A stretch of DNA of 64,000 bases. Origin: Morchella semilibera (taxonomy: Eukaryota; Ascomycota; Pezizomycetes; Pezizales; Morchellaceae). How positions within the stretch are numbered: position 1 is the first letter of the stretch; each line of letters starts with the position of its first letter. Location of the stretch: positions 952,001 through 1,016,000 of the forward strand of contig WBVU01000004.1 of assembly GCA_009192285.1 (NCBI GenBank). The letters run 5' to 3'. The notes beneath the pieces were generated by a model. It saw nothing but the letters and a program-made list of their open reading frames with translations, was not told the DNA's origin and ran no database searches. Shown one piece after another: positions 11,801-24,441 of this stretch. The translations under genes were made by a program, and so were the position numbers.

Positions 11801-13461
11801 TCGTGCCTTCTCACTCGACCGTGTTGTGCATGACTTTGTATTTGGGGGCTGTAGTGATTGGCTGCAGGATAATATGCTAATTGGACAATAATCACTTTCA
11901 GCTTTTTATTGCAACAGCAAATTCACTCGACACAATACCGGCGCCTCTTCTTGATCGCATGGAGTTGATTCAGCTCAGCGGATACACGTCCCTAGAAAAG
12001 ATGCACATTGCATCACAATACCTGATCCCTAAGCAGTTGACATCAAATGGTCTTGGTGAGGGCCAGGTTGAGCTGCCTGACGATGTTCTTGCCAAAATTA
12101 TAACATCATATACTAGAGAGTCCGGGGTTAGAAATCTGGAGAGGGAAATAGGGAGCGTGTGCCGTGCCAAAGCAGTGCAATATGCTGAGGCTAAAGACGC
12201 TGGTCAAGATGACTCGTACAACCCGAAAGTTGAGCTCTCAGAGCTCGAGGACATCCTGGGTATTGAAAAGTATTACTCCGAGCTTGCTGAGCGTAGCAAT
12301 AAGCCTGGGATTGTTACAGGATTGGTTGCCTACAGCATCGGCGGCATCGGCTCAATCTTATTCATTGAAGCTGAGCATATGCCTGGCAACGGAAGACTGC
12401 AGCTTACAGGGAAGTTGGGCGATGTAATCAAAGGTTCGTCTGATGTTTTACAATATACTCTTGTCTACTACTATTGCTTCATGATGATCTTTGATTATGT
12501 GCTGACTGTGATTGATTATCTGCAGAGAGCGTCGAGGTTGCCCTAACCTGGGTGAAAGCGCATGCCTATGTTCTTGGCCTCACCCACCACCCAGACGAGG
12601 ATCTTACGAAGAATAAAAATGTGCACGTGCATTGTCCCGCCGGTGCTGTGCCAAAGGTTAGGCTCCTTCTTCCCTCGCTTGCGCTTATTGACTCGCAGTT
12701 TATCAAGTCTCCTGTTTGGCTGCTTGTGGGGGCATCGTCAGCTGACTTTTAATTTCACCACTTCAGGATGGTCCGAGCGCAGGGGTCGCATTTACGATCG
12801 CCATGATATCCATGTTTTCTGGTCGACGAGTCTCCCCCACGCTTGCCATGACGGGCGAAGTGTCTCTACGGGGGAGAGTCACCGCAGTTGGTGAGTGACA
12901 CCTTAAAACATTATTCTATGGATCATCTTCATCTTTGTCCTATCCTCCCCTCTCTGTATACAATGACTAAGGAGGGAGGTTATGGATATTGATGCGCTGC
13001 GTGTGGATGAATACCTAAACCCATTGACTGGGTGGTTGAATATGACTAACTCATCTCACGCCCCAAACAGGTGGCATAAAAGAGAAATTGATCGGTGCGC
13101 TAAGTGCCGGGGTAAAAACGGTACTTCTGCCTGCGCATAATAGGAAGGAAGTACGTGAGCTACCTGAGGAGGTCAAGAGTGGGTTGGAGATAATTTACAT
13201 CCGGTAAGCCAGTCATAACAACCTAAACACTTCTCCAGTACCTGCCATGTCACGACCGACAAGCGAGAGACTTGCTGACCACAAATGTGTGTTGTTATGT
13301 AGGAGCCTATGGGAAGCGCTGAAATACGGTATGTGTTGAATGAATCTTTCCGCCACGGGTTTCTGATGATCTTGTTACTGACTTGGCTCGATTTGATCTT
13401 AGTCTGGCCTGAGTGGAGTGTCGGGGAAGACAACATGTCTTCGATTGAGAGCAGATTGTGA
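8872..13461 (+). CDS. Peroxisomal Lon protease (LonP2/Pln type) with an apparent frameshift
   Basis: ATP-dependent Ser-Lys protease of the peroxisome matrix. Ten exons: 8872-8947, 9004-10065, 10526-11105, 11275-11408, 11902-12433, 12526-12656, 12767-12890, 13071-13203, 13303-13328, 13403-13461. The N-terminal LON domain begins [16 protein letters not shown]. Walker A is [10 protein letters not shown]. Walker [12 protein letters not shown], is completed across the third intron. The proteolytic domain has Ser in DGPSAG and Lys in [14 protein letters not shown]. The last residues are SRL, a type 1 peroxisomal targeting signal, so this is the peroxisomal and not the mitochondrial Lon. In exon 2 the conserved GISRFR (ends 9392) changes frame: one extra G in GGGG at 9391-9394. 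Without it, [10 protein letters not shown] follows directly and the protein would be about 951 residues, normal for the family. Introns 2 and 4 are long (460 and 493 nt). Confidence 0.93.
10249..10272. other. Perfect 8-bp hairpin in a Lon intron
   Basis: AGTCACGC at 10249-10256 is exactly complementary to GCGTGACT at 10265-10272, with an 8-nt loop. It lies in the 460-nt second intron, about 230 nt before a textbook TACTAAC branch point at 10503-10509. It may simply shorten the distance between splice sites in the RNA; no function is shown. Confidence 0.5.
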
Positions 13462-14530
13462 TTATGACAACCACATATCTAGTTGGTCGTGTATTCTTAG
13501 TTTATGCAGCGCAATTTTTCCATTGAATTTGATGCTTACAATTGGACATTTATTTGCAATTTTTATTTTATTTTTTTTCCCTCTGGATACCCTCCTATTC
13601 GTACCTCACAGTGTGATCGCAACTGCCCTCATCCCCCTCCTGCGGAAGCTATTTTACCCGATATCAGTTGCAAGTTTTCCCATCCACTTCATGTATCAAT
13701 TCTAGTTTCTATGCTGGCAAAGAGTCCTTTTTACATCGATCTCCCCAGTACTGCCTGATCTACCATGCGCATTAGCGAGAACAAATACGCCCCTAGTCCA
13801 TAGATTTACTAAGTATTTAGTACGTAGAGTACACATACATACAAAATACCTCCCTGACGCAGCCATGTAACGTGTCTGTTCGGAGGATTTCTTGGCCACG
13901 TTTTGTTCCCGCAAAGAAAAGTCTGGGGTTTCTATCTCAACTCCCTTGCAACCAACCCAACCTAGTATATATCGTATCACCCCGAGCTATCAAGGTCTAG
14001 GCTGCGGTGTGCAAAGAACACACCTGTGGCAAGCATACGGGCATGAGAAGATGATTCTCGGTCACACCAGTTAAAGATGTGGCCACGATAGAAATTGCCG
14101 GTAGCCTGGCCTTTCCAACTTAATCTTTACACGCTTGACCGCAAATCTCATATGATTGCCAGCGACTCTTTTTTTTTTTTTTTTTTTTTTTTTCTTCTTC
14201 TGTTCCTCTCCGTTCCTTTCTCCCTTGATCCCGTCCTCCGCTCTATAGCGAAGACAGGAAAATATGATTTTGTTCTCTGGCTGCACGTACGTAAATATTA
14301 TCATTGGGGAAGGAAAAAGGCGATAAATGGGTCCGGGTTTTTTTAACAACTTTTTTCGACACCCTCCGGTGGTGGCCACCTCACAGATAGAGGAAAGGGA
14401 GCGCGAGGGGTGTTCAAAAGTAATTCGAGCCGAGGAACCGATTGCGAAAAAAAGAAGATCTTCGCACAAATTCGTCGCGGCACAAGCTGGGTCTGTTTCA
14501 GTTTGTCCCTCTTCCACAATCCTCAATCTG

Positions 14531-14547
14531 TGAGTGATTTTTCATGA
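14531..14547 (-). repeat. ATCACTCG-family motif, variant
   Basis: On the minus strand TCATG-AAA-AATCACTCA. Intergenic, in the 8.4 kb gene-free region. Confidence 0.5.
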
Positions 14548-15853
14548 AATTTTCCTCCTGTATGAGGGGGGTGCCGCTGGGCGGAAATCATCACAACGCG
14601 GAGGGATCAGGGAGAGACAATAACAGAACCTGGTGATTCCCCAGATCCTTCCCCGTAATGATTGGGGAGAGGGGGGGAATCCCCCCCCCCCACACACACA
14701 CACGCCCCGTCGCCGCCTCCCCGCTCTGTTTTGCCTCTCGGTTTCCTTTTTATATTTGTTTTATTTTGTTTCTTTGGGAAACGTTTGAGCAATAATATGG
14801 TTCAAGGGGTACCTTCCTGTCTTTTATTTTCTTTTTTCTGCTTTCAGTTGACAGCAGACTAAAGTAGATCCTGGGTAGCATGCCGCCAACTTCCGGGCCG
14901 CCCTGTGATCTCCAAGTCTCCGAGCGGCGGAGTTCCGGAAGTTAGGTGTAGAAATTTTGAGACCTCGGGGGTCCACCCAACATCATAAAGCCACACCAGG
15001 GGAAAACCTGGGCGAGTGAGTGACTGATTGATTGCTATGTAAGGCAATCCACCGCTCTTATTGTAATGTAGGTAGACCGAGAAGGTATTGGGTGGCTTCC
15101 CCTTTGCTGCTCATGATGACGATACGTATTCGGCGTGTGATGGGGTAAATATTTTTTTACTTTTTTCGCGGATCAGGAGAGACCTGCTCCCTCCCGCCGA
15201 AGCAGGGGAGTGTAGGTAAGGTGTAGGTACATGCCTATTCAGACGTGATTGTAAAGTTGTGATATGTATGTAAGTCCATGTTCGTATGTAGCCAGCCATC
15301 ATAAACCAGCCAATATGTATGGGAACCTCCGCCACCACCCACCACAGCCCACCTTATTTTCTCTCGAAGTTCGATCTCGGATCGTGTGCTAGTGATAATG
15401 TAAGACATTTCTTTGTGTGGGTTGTATGTGCTGTGCGATAAATACCTATCAACTCGGACGACCGAACTGATATGTTGAGATGAAACCCTGAATTGGGCAC
15501 CTGGTACGTGACACGGAGGGAAACATCATGTAGTGACAACGGGCGTGCTTGTGATACTGGCCCAGAGGGAATCTTCTTCCTCGTGCTAATGATACATATG
15601 TATAATGTATGCCTAGATACCTCATGGCCAGCCAACGTATTGAAGCAAGGGGATGGCGAAGTGTAAGCACCTTCGAACACCCCCGGGAAAATGATTTCAC
15701 GGGGGGGAAGGGTGGGAGATTCAATTCCTAACCCCAACTACATGTATCTGGCCCTATGTTTATCTACTAGCCCAGAGAAGTGCATCCTGAGCAGAAGGAG
15801 CGAATCATGGGTCTCACTTTCTCCTGCCATCTCCATAAACTGGTACCGGACCC

Positions 15854-15887
<34 letters not shown>

Positions 15888-16519
15888 CCGACTGGATAGC
15901 CATGAGGAGGAGGCCTGGGCATGTAGAGAGCATGCAGTTGACGAGGCTAGAAAAACCTAAAGTGCACAAGGCTCAGATGGTGGAATAAAATATCGGGCAA
16001 AAAGCCGCGGAGAAATTTTATTCCTCGATGAATTAATTAAAGGAAACCTCCCTTCTTTTGCTCCGCCAGCAGCTTAAAGGCACAAGACATCCTAGGAAGG
16101 GGTGGGTCTAGATAAACGGCGGCGTTTTTCTCCTTCTTGGTGGCCATCAGGAAGGCCATGTATCTCTTTTTTGTTTATTCTCTTCTTTTCTTTTCTCTCT
16201 TTGCTTTCTTCCCTTTAGGTGTTCGGGCTGATCATGCCACAATTTTTTCCCTTTCCCCACACATGTCGCAATGGGGGGGGGGGGGAGGATGCTGGGACGG
16301 GAACGGTTTCGGGTATTGATTGATGCGTAACCATTATTTTGCGTCTCCAAGAGATGTGCTGCCACCCAAAACCCAGAGCAAGCAGAGGTACGGTCCAGGG
16401 TAGTAAGTGTAGGTAGGGTAGGAAAGAGGATCACTACATGCAACTACCCTACCTGTAATCTCTTGCTTTCTTGCTTCCCCACTCTCAGGCCCTGCCCTAT
16501 ACAGTACCTATGTAGGTAC

Positions 16520-16575
16520 GTACCTATATGTAGGAGTGGAGTACCTATATGTAGGAGTGGAGTACCTACATACAT
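16520..16575. repeat. 21-bp tandem repeat, just over two units
   Basis: The unit begins GTACCTATATGTAGGAGTGG and follows itself directly, then a third partial unit changes to GTACCTACATACATGTCC. The unit resembles the dispersed TACATGTA sites of this window, which suggests those sites may spread or expand by local duplication. Confidence 0.7.
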
Positions 16576-19500
16576 GTCCTATCCCTCGTCCTATCATAAA
16601 TTCCAAGCAGTGTTACTCTACCAGGGAAAGGGAAGTGCCAGCTGTTAACGCCATTGGAGGAGAGACTCGCTTTGCTTGTTGACCGATACCTCAGTTCCCT
16701 TTTATATATTAGCTTGCTGGTAGTTTTCGGCTATATGAAGCGAACTTTGGTAGCGGGCTCGGAACAATTATACCTATCTCCAGGTATGGTAAAGACAAGA
16801 TCAAGATAGGATGTTAGTAAGACCTCAACCAACAACATCGACTAAAAGTTAACCTCCGTCCTTCAGGCTTCAACAAAGTCTACCTAAGGAACTAAACAAG
16901 AGTCTAGGCCGATAAGCATGTGAATTTTCCGTCCCCTCTTCACCGGACCCCAACCTAACCTTGCCACGGGCAAACTGCGGGGCAAAGATGGATGGATGGG
17001 CGGATGTGCATCGGTAGACTGATACACATGTACCTAACTAGAGTACCAACAGCAACAGTTTGATAGGTGCTCTAGGCATTGTTTAGCTAGCAGAAGGTTG
17101 AAAGGCACCGGTTGTCTACCTCTTGTCGGGAACCCGACCGCGGTGTAGGATGTAGAATAGGCACATACATGGAGCACTCTACATGGCACCTACTTAATAG
17201 TAGGTGTCCTACATCTTTCCCAGCCTAATGGTTACCTATCCTATATAGCGGACTCTAACTTCATTATAATACGTTGCACTCTAGTCACTTATCGAAGGCC
17301 TGTAAGATTTGACTACTCCGGAGTGGGTGGTCCAAAGCTTGAAACCATCTTATCCTTGCCCAATTATGAACTATATGCTCAACCTCATAGGCGAATCCGC
17401 TGTGGTAACGGTAGGTACGGAGTAAGGGGGGGGGGAGGGCCCCCCGCTGCTATGCTTGCGCTTTCTTCATCCTGTAATTTTGGGTCCTATGGAAAGAAAA
17501 AAGAAAAAAGAAAAAAAAAAGTCATTGACGGAAAAATACGCACAAAAGCGTCCTAAGACACGAATGAATAAATTCCAGAAACGGGTAAAGTCGTGAGAGT
17601 AAAAGAAAAAAAAAATGCAAAAATCTGATAGATGACATCCCCGAGAAAAGCCCCTTGCAGTTGGTTCGCAGTGGGTTCTCTACATACGCTGGTTCGCCTT
17701 TGAATGGGTCCGTGAACAACGCTCTTCGGAGCATACTTAAAGTAATAGGGCAATAAGCAATTGATCTTGCCTGATCCATACGAGCATCTTAATTGGCCCT
17801 TTTGATATCAGGTTTGACACACAGAAACACAGACGCGCGTATATATGATGACCCTTCGCGTGCTCGGATTATATCGTTCCGAAACTGGGGAAATGATCGA
17901 CTGTCAAGGCTCCCTTTGATAGTTTACACGATTTTAGCGAGAGCTAGGAATCAAATACTTCGAGTTCCTGCATCAATATGAGCGATATGAGCGATATGAG
18001 AATCATGGGTGAATACATGTATATATAGGTGGATAAGAAGGGGGAAAAGTAAAAATGGGAAAGAGAAAAAAAAGAAATAAAAGGGAGGGGGTGGATGAAA
18101 TAAAGACCGAGCCTGTTACTGATAGTCCGTATTAACTACTAGCGTGTCGTAATGGAAATTCTCACTGAGACAGAACTTTGCCATTCATTTCATCAAAGAT
18201 TAACCTGGGTCCGGGTCCGGCGCCGAAAGAGTTTCGGGGAGAGGGCTTCGGAAACGATAGGCTCAGGATTCCGATCCGAGAGCGGAGCATATCACAGGAA
18301 AAGGGTACTTTCGGTGTTAGGCTGACCTCCCCCCCTCCGTTGCAGAGCAGGACGGGCACATAAATCTCGGGGTGGAGGTCCTCTATCCCACCAAACCTCC
18401 GCAGTGCAGCCTCTTTTTGCCCGCGTATCGAAGGCGCATACATGCCATGGCGAAAGGTAAGCGATCGGATATAATGATCGTCGTTGATATGATACTCTCA
18501 TGTCGCCTCGTATGGTTCATCCGCCCTCATCTCCTGCAGTGTTCGGTGTTATATACGGTTCTTATACGAAACCCATGATTACAATGAGATCCTGAAGGCA
18601 GAGAGGGTACTGTATGTAAAATGTAAAATGCGTTTTTCCCCCTGGTGTCTCACATGTTAGATAGAAACTCGTAAAGCTTGAGTAGACATATCTTTTTACA
18701 TAAGCTGCAAATAAACCTTGCTCAGTACGGAGCATTTACGCACGTACATGTAGTACACCATACCATACTGACCTACTACACCATACTTGGACCTCGGATA
18801 CCCCCAACACTATCCCCGAGGTTGTTGGGTCGTATATTCATCTTCTTCTGCGGCTCTGTCCGTAGTCCCGGTCGGCGGGAGAATCAATAAGGGTAGAAAC
18901 ATAATCGGGGGCCTAGAGAAAAAGAAGGGGAGATGGAGGAATGGGAATTTTTTGGAAAGCCAATAGTGATCAAATGATCTACTGAGTTGAATTGCATCTG
19001 GTCTTTCACTTTCCTTTTTCTCCCTCTTTCCTTCAGTTCTCCAGGCTTTTTTTTGCTCGACCACAGTCCATTTTTGATACTCTGCCGGTACGTCGAGGAA
19101 GATCCAACAAATGATAAGATGTGTCGTTACGAGTCACGACTTCTTAAAGACACACCAACACCGGGAATAAGTCCGTCCTGTTTCGGAATGTCAGATTCAG
19201 TCAGTAGCTGTGTATCGTAGGGCTGTAGTTTTGCCAATTCGTCACAACGACATCCATCTCCCATCTCCCGCTGTTGCGTCTGTTTCCAATCGGGGACAAC
19301 CTGACTGGGGCTAGAGACCTCCACTCTCCCCACCACCACCACCAAATATCATAATCTCATACCGTGGGTGAGCTGTGACCCTTTTGTAAATGCGCTCAGG
19401 GATCACCCGACTGGCAACGGAGAATTCATTCGGTGGTAGCGATGGTTGACAAGAAAAAAGCGATCGTCTATTCCGTCTGGCTAGTTTTGTTTGTTGGCTT

Positions 19501-21132
19501 AGTCTTGTTTCCTTTCTGGGGCATTCCTCATCACGAAGTGGGACTACGCTAGCTACTACCCGTGGAGAGTAGAGTATGTACCCAGACATACCTAGTGAAT
19601 CACTGACATTGACTGAGCCCTGATCCTCCATTTGCTTTCTTTTCTTCCTCTTACGCCGGCCTTATTGTGCCAACTGTGTCGTCCGCTAATCTCTCAAGCC
19701 GTCGATCGTTGATTTGTTTTGTTTTCCCTGCCTGGCTTCCGGCCCCAATAGCACACACTAACTGTGTCATCCCACACAGCCCGTTGCTACACTCATTTCT
19801 ACTGAATCTCGATCCAGTTCGAAGGAGGTATTCTTTGCTTCTGCTGCTTCTTCTTCTTCTGGTTCTTCTTCTCCTCCTCCTGCTCCCCCTGCTCCTCCAT
19901 TATCATCCATCCATCATCCTCAGCCCCCGTGTACCTAGTGGGCTAGTATCTTTGTTTCGAGTACGTTTATTGTTTTGTGTTTGTTTTGCTTGCACAAGAT
20001 AACACTACACATTTCATGACATCCTGATTCAGGAGTGAGGGGATATCAGAGAAGATAGGTAGATAGAGGGAGGGAGGGGGTAACAGGTCTCATTAGCGGA
20101 TATCAAATGTTCTAGGCACTATTGTAGGTAGCAAGCACTATGAGGTACATACTCACCTAGGCAAGCCAAGTAGCCTGTAAGGTAGGGGGTAAACCATAAG
20201 GACATCCCTCAAGAATTGACGCCACGGCCGAGTAGAGTAGACTACAATACTGACAGCGGTAGTAGCATTTTATTACGTTCCCAAGGAGAGTGTGTGCACA
20301 TATCAACAACAACAACAGGTATTGTATCATAGAGTCAAAGGAAAGAAAGGCAAAGTAGAAGCCTGAACAATTTTCTGCGCACGCACACACACACACACAC
20401 CGCACGCACACACGGGGTAGCCCCGACACGTAAAAATTAGTGTCGATAGATTTGCGGGGGACAATGATAGGCCAGGTTTAGGGTGAAGTCAGTTGAAGTG
20501 CAGCGTCGGTTGCCTGCACGAGTCTTGTCGCCAACGACCATCAATGAACAGCAGAAGCTAAACTGTTTCCGATATCATAGCAAAGAGAGAGTCCAAGAGA
20601 AGAGAGCTTTGTTGAGAGAGAGGACCAGTGCTTATTACTTCGTTGTGGGTGCTGACAGGACTGATTGTGATGAGAACGCTTACCTACCTGCGTGCTGATT
20701 GAGGTCAGAGTGATAGATGACGATAGAATCATATTTGGTATTCTTCGACTCTCCTAATCCTGTGTGGACCACCTATCCTTTTCTCTCATTGATTGATTAT
20801 CAGAGATCAGAGGACGTCAATTAATTGCAGCTCGCTCGTTAGCCTCCAAACACCGTTTCCCTGGCCCATCACCACATCTTTCGGCCCATCTTCCCCCAGT
20901 CAATCCTTCTGCCCGACATATTTACCTACATGTAGTCCCACACGTCCCTATATTCTCTCACACCCTCTCCCACCCGCCCGCTTTGTTCCGTTGAGTAGGT
21001 AGTCCTAGTTTTACTCTTGTTGCCTATTTCTTGAATCCTGACTGTTGCTACTGTGGTGGACAACTAACTCAAATTATTCCTTACCTATCTCTACTACCAT
21101 CCCTTCTCGCACACACCCCCCCCCTCCCCCCC

Positions 21133-21156
21133 CCAAATCCCAAATCCCAAATCCCA
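21133..21156. repeat. 7-bp tandem repeat (AAATCCC)
   Basis: Three direct units of AAATCCC inside a C-rich stretch about 680 bp upstream of the Zn2Cys6 gene start. A simple microsatellite in the presumed 5' leader. Confidence 0.65.
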
Positions 21157-21833
21157 CCCCCATCTTCATCCTTGAAGTATCATAAATTCTCCTTTTAGAA
21201 CCTTTTCTTGTCGGGGACTAAAAAAGCAACGCTAGACTTTTTCTCTTCAAAGTCAATTTCAATTTTACGCGCCATCCTTCGATCCATCCGTCCACCCTCC
21301 GCCACTACCTTATTACTACCGGCCCACTCCACCTATTCGAAATTTCTCTTTTTGTGCCTTGATAATCTTTTCCCTTTTCCCTTCGCATGTTAGGTATGTG
21401 TGTCGCTCCTGGTTTGTCCAGGCACGGTTGACTGAGATGCGGAGCGAAGGCGAACGTTATATGTATGCTCACATGTTCCTCATCAGACTCCACACCCTCC
21501 TGAGCCAAATCTCCCTGCTTTTCGCTACCGATTAAACCCGCACTCTGTTACATACGTTACCAACCAGCTTGTTGATCTCATCTCTTTTTCTCTTGCGTCC
21601 CATGCTGAGGTCTCTCACTGTACCCGTCGCCCTGTCACTCCTGCTTTCTCGATTAGCATCAAAAACTGCCGCCTTTAAAGATTTATTATTACAACCGTTT
21701 CCGTTCTCTGATCTAAGGAGAAAAAGAAAGATAAGAAAGGGAAAGGGAAAGGGAAAGAAAAAGAAAAATATCAGAAACAAAAAGTGAAGAAGGAAAAAAA
21801 AAGTACTTCCTTTCTATCTTACCTCCTACCTAT

Positions 21834-24441
21834 ATGCAAGCTCCCATGCAATCCTCTTCCCCCCGACCTCCACCGGTATACTCTTCGTTCGGAGAACGTC
21901 GATCCATATCACACGATTTAGCTAGGTTCTCCCTCGACCTGGGCCCGGCCCGCCCTGGTGCCTCACGACCAGCTCATACGGTGCCTTATCCTTCTCCGCC
22001 AATGTCGCATTCCCCCCCTCCCATCAATCCATTGTCTCCTAAGCAGCAGGATGCTCGACGAAGACCTTCTAACTCAGTAACTCTACCCTACGATACACAG
22101 GGAATGCAAGGGCGAGCCCAGGAACAGCTTACTTACTCCCACGAACAGCACCAACACCATCTGCAAGGCTCAGTCAGTGCGGCAACAACCCCGTCTTCAG
22201 AGAACGAGAAGTTCCCTACGCCGTTCCCACCAGCTACTAGCAACGGGGACAATTCGTATTCACACCTGACTCAGATCTCCGCAACAGCCCCAGGGAGCCA
22301 ACGGTCACCATTCGCTACACAGCCGCCGTTTCTACCACCACAACTTCCAAGGCGAACAAAATCGCATGTGGCTTCTGCATGCGTCAATTGCAAAAAGGCA
22401 CATTTGGCCTGTGATGGTACGTTTGCGCATTTTCAGTGAATATTTCTTTCTCCCATTGGATTCCCAATTTGTTTAATTTCATTCCCTTGTTTTGGATATA
22501 AACATGATGTTTCGCCGGGAGGAGGAATATTTGGATATTTTTTCCGGACCCGGTGCCTCGGCGTGGCTTGCTTACTTGTGTCGCTTGCTATCGCTTTCCG
22601 GCGAACTCTATTTTCTGGGGGGTGTGGGAGGCTTGCCGTCTCAGGCCCAGAGTGAAATTGAGATCGAGTGAGAGTTGTCCTCGGGATATCGGTGGTTACC
22701 CCATGTGTTCATCCGATAATTGAATTCAGGGGGGGGACTTTATCCGATTAATTACGCGAGATGGGAATTTCACTCATCTCTCTATCCCCGAATCTTTTTG
22801 TTCCGTTTCCTTTAGTTTCTTATCGGCCAGCGAGCCGCTATCTTCGTTTCCCTGACTTTTAATTTCTTCCTACCCCCGTTTTTTTTTTACCATTCTGGCT
22901 GGCACGCGAGATGTACCAGGGGTATTGATAACTTGGCGTCACATGACTCAAGGTGCAGGACCTTAGCCGATGCTTGTTCTATTGCGTTGTTATGTAACGG
23001 TTTCGGTTTTGGGGGGCTGAGTGATACTTGGTGAAGATGCTAACTTCAGTGGCGCATTAGTTCGACGACCTTGCCCTCGTTGTGTCAGTCTTGGCAAGCA
23101 GGTATGTCTATTCGCCAAAAAAAAAGAAAAGAAAAGAAAAGAAAAGAAAGAAAAGAAAGAAGGAAAGAAAGAAAAAGGATATAGGAGCTAACTGTGTTTT
23201 AGGATAGTTGTAGGGATGTGCAACATAAAAAACGTGGTAGACCAAGATTGCGGGATGAGAGAACTCACAGCTTCGAGGTCGGGCAGATTGGCTCAATACA
23301 ATCCCACAGAGCGGACAATATTGTTTCACCTCTTTCATCGCCTACTGCGATTCCAGTACCGTACCGAGCGGGCACTCACCGTGTGTTGAAATCGCAGGGA
23401 AATGACTCTTCGCGGTTCAGGAGAGCCTCACTTACACCTCGTGAGGAAACATTGGGTGGTCAAAATGGGAGCTATTTTGATGACAGACCATCCCCTATAA
23501 CCCCCAGATTTAATTTACCATCACCGGTTCCAAGTGCAACCGCGTACCTCACGACTGATCTAGTTGTCGCAAAATCAACACAAAGTGTGCATGAGCTCCT
23601 TGGATACACTGCCGCCGAATTGAACGGGGTACGGAGTCTGTTTGATATTGTTCTTTCAAATGACAGGGATAAGTTGTATCGCCTATCCAGGAGAATCCAG
23701 GAGGAGGTGTCCGAAAGGGGGCCAAATCATCTGCCACCTTTATCATCTCATTCTGTTTACGCAGCTATTCAGAGTGTTACCCAGGATGACATACCAGCTG
23801 CCATCCAGGGATCAAAGGATTTGCAGGAGACCCTGCACCTGCGTCATCCGGATGGACGCTATCTTCGTACTCGGGTTCATATAAATCTTGCGAAGACAAG
23901 CGTATTCTTTGTGGTTGTCGTTTTCTCCTTATCGACTGGCATCCCGCCTCCACTTCAGTTCAATAACCAAACAGCTCCCTTTCAAAACCAGGAACGAGTC
24001 CACACGCCAGGCCACTCCATCCCCCCAATTGCTTCACCGCCATTTATGGGCCCTTCACAGCAGCGACTTCAGGGCGAACCTTCAGGCCCACAATCGCCGT
24101 ACTCCCTCCATCCACATATGGCCCTGCGCTCGCCAATCGATTCACGCCCAAGAACGATGCAATCCGACTTCCCTTCATTGGCTCAGTACGCAAATGCTTC
24201 TGCGCCATCTCCCGGATTCCCTCCTGTCAGACGACCGGTTTCTCCAGCTTCAACAGGGACTGTATATGAGAACTCAGAGCCTCCAATCAATCTCCAGCTA
24301 CCACCTTTACAGTTGAAAAGAATAGAATCGAATGGAAATGAATGGGATAGGGGTCATATGAGTACCTCAAATGATAGACGACAATCGGACGGCAGCACAC
24401 CAAGGCGTGAGCGGATTGATGTCCATGAGATGCTAGAATAA
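21834..24441 (+). CDS. Zn2Cys6 transcription factor with a PAS-like region
   Basis: Three exons, 21834-22416, 23061-23101 and 23203-24441, giving 620 residues. The binuclear cluster is split over all three: Cys183, 186 and 193 in exon 1, Cys199 and 202 in the 41-nt exon 2, Cys211 in exon 3. Spliced it reads ACVNCKKAHLACDVRRPCPR and continues to KQDSC. A basic stretch (HKKRGRPRLRDE) follows, like an AT-hook. Residues about 320-450 (AYLTTDLVVAKSTQSVHELLGYTAAEL onward) look like a PAS domain. The rest is Pro/Ser/Gln-rich, as in activation domains. For exon 2 the acceptor at 23060 was chosen because the earlier CAG leads to a stop. The first intron (644 nt) is very long for this genome; the second holds a GAAAAG-repeat purine tract and a GCTAAC branch site. 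A nuclear regulator; its target pathway cannot be told from this sequence. Confidence 0.9.

Larger units (their letters stand above)
13462..21833. other. 8.4 kb non-coding region upstream of the Zn2Cys6 gene
   Basis: No gene on either strand can be supported over 8.4 kb; the frames present are short and mostly low-complexity. It contains poly-T runs at about 14168-14193 and 15859-15884, runs of 11 C and 13 G (about 14681 and 16273), a 21-bp tandem repeat at about 16520, TACATGTA copies at 15739, 18014, 18745 and 20927, an ATCACTCG-motif variant at 14531-14547, and a CA/GC stretch at about 20385-20412. From about 19600 to 21830 the + strand becomes strongly pyrimidine-rich (CTTCTT/CTCCTC at 19840-19900). 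This is typical of promoters and long 5' leaders of fungal regulator genes, so the distal part is probably the leader of the gene starting at 21834. Confidence 0.5.
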
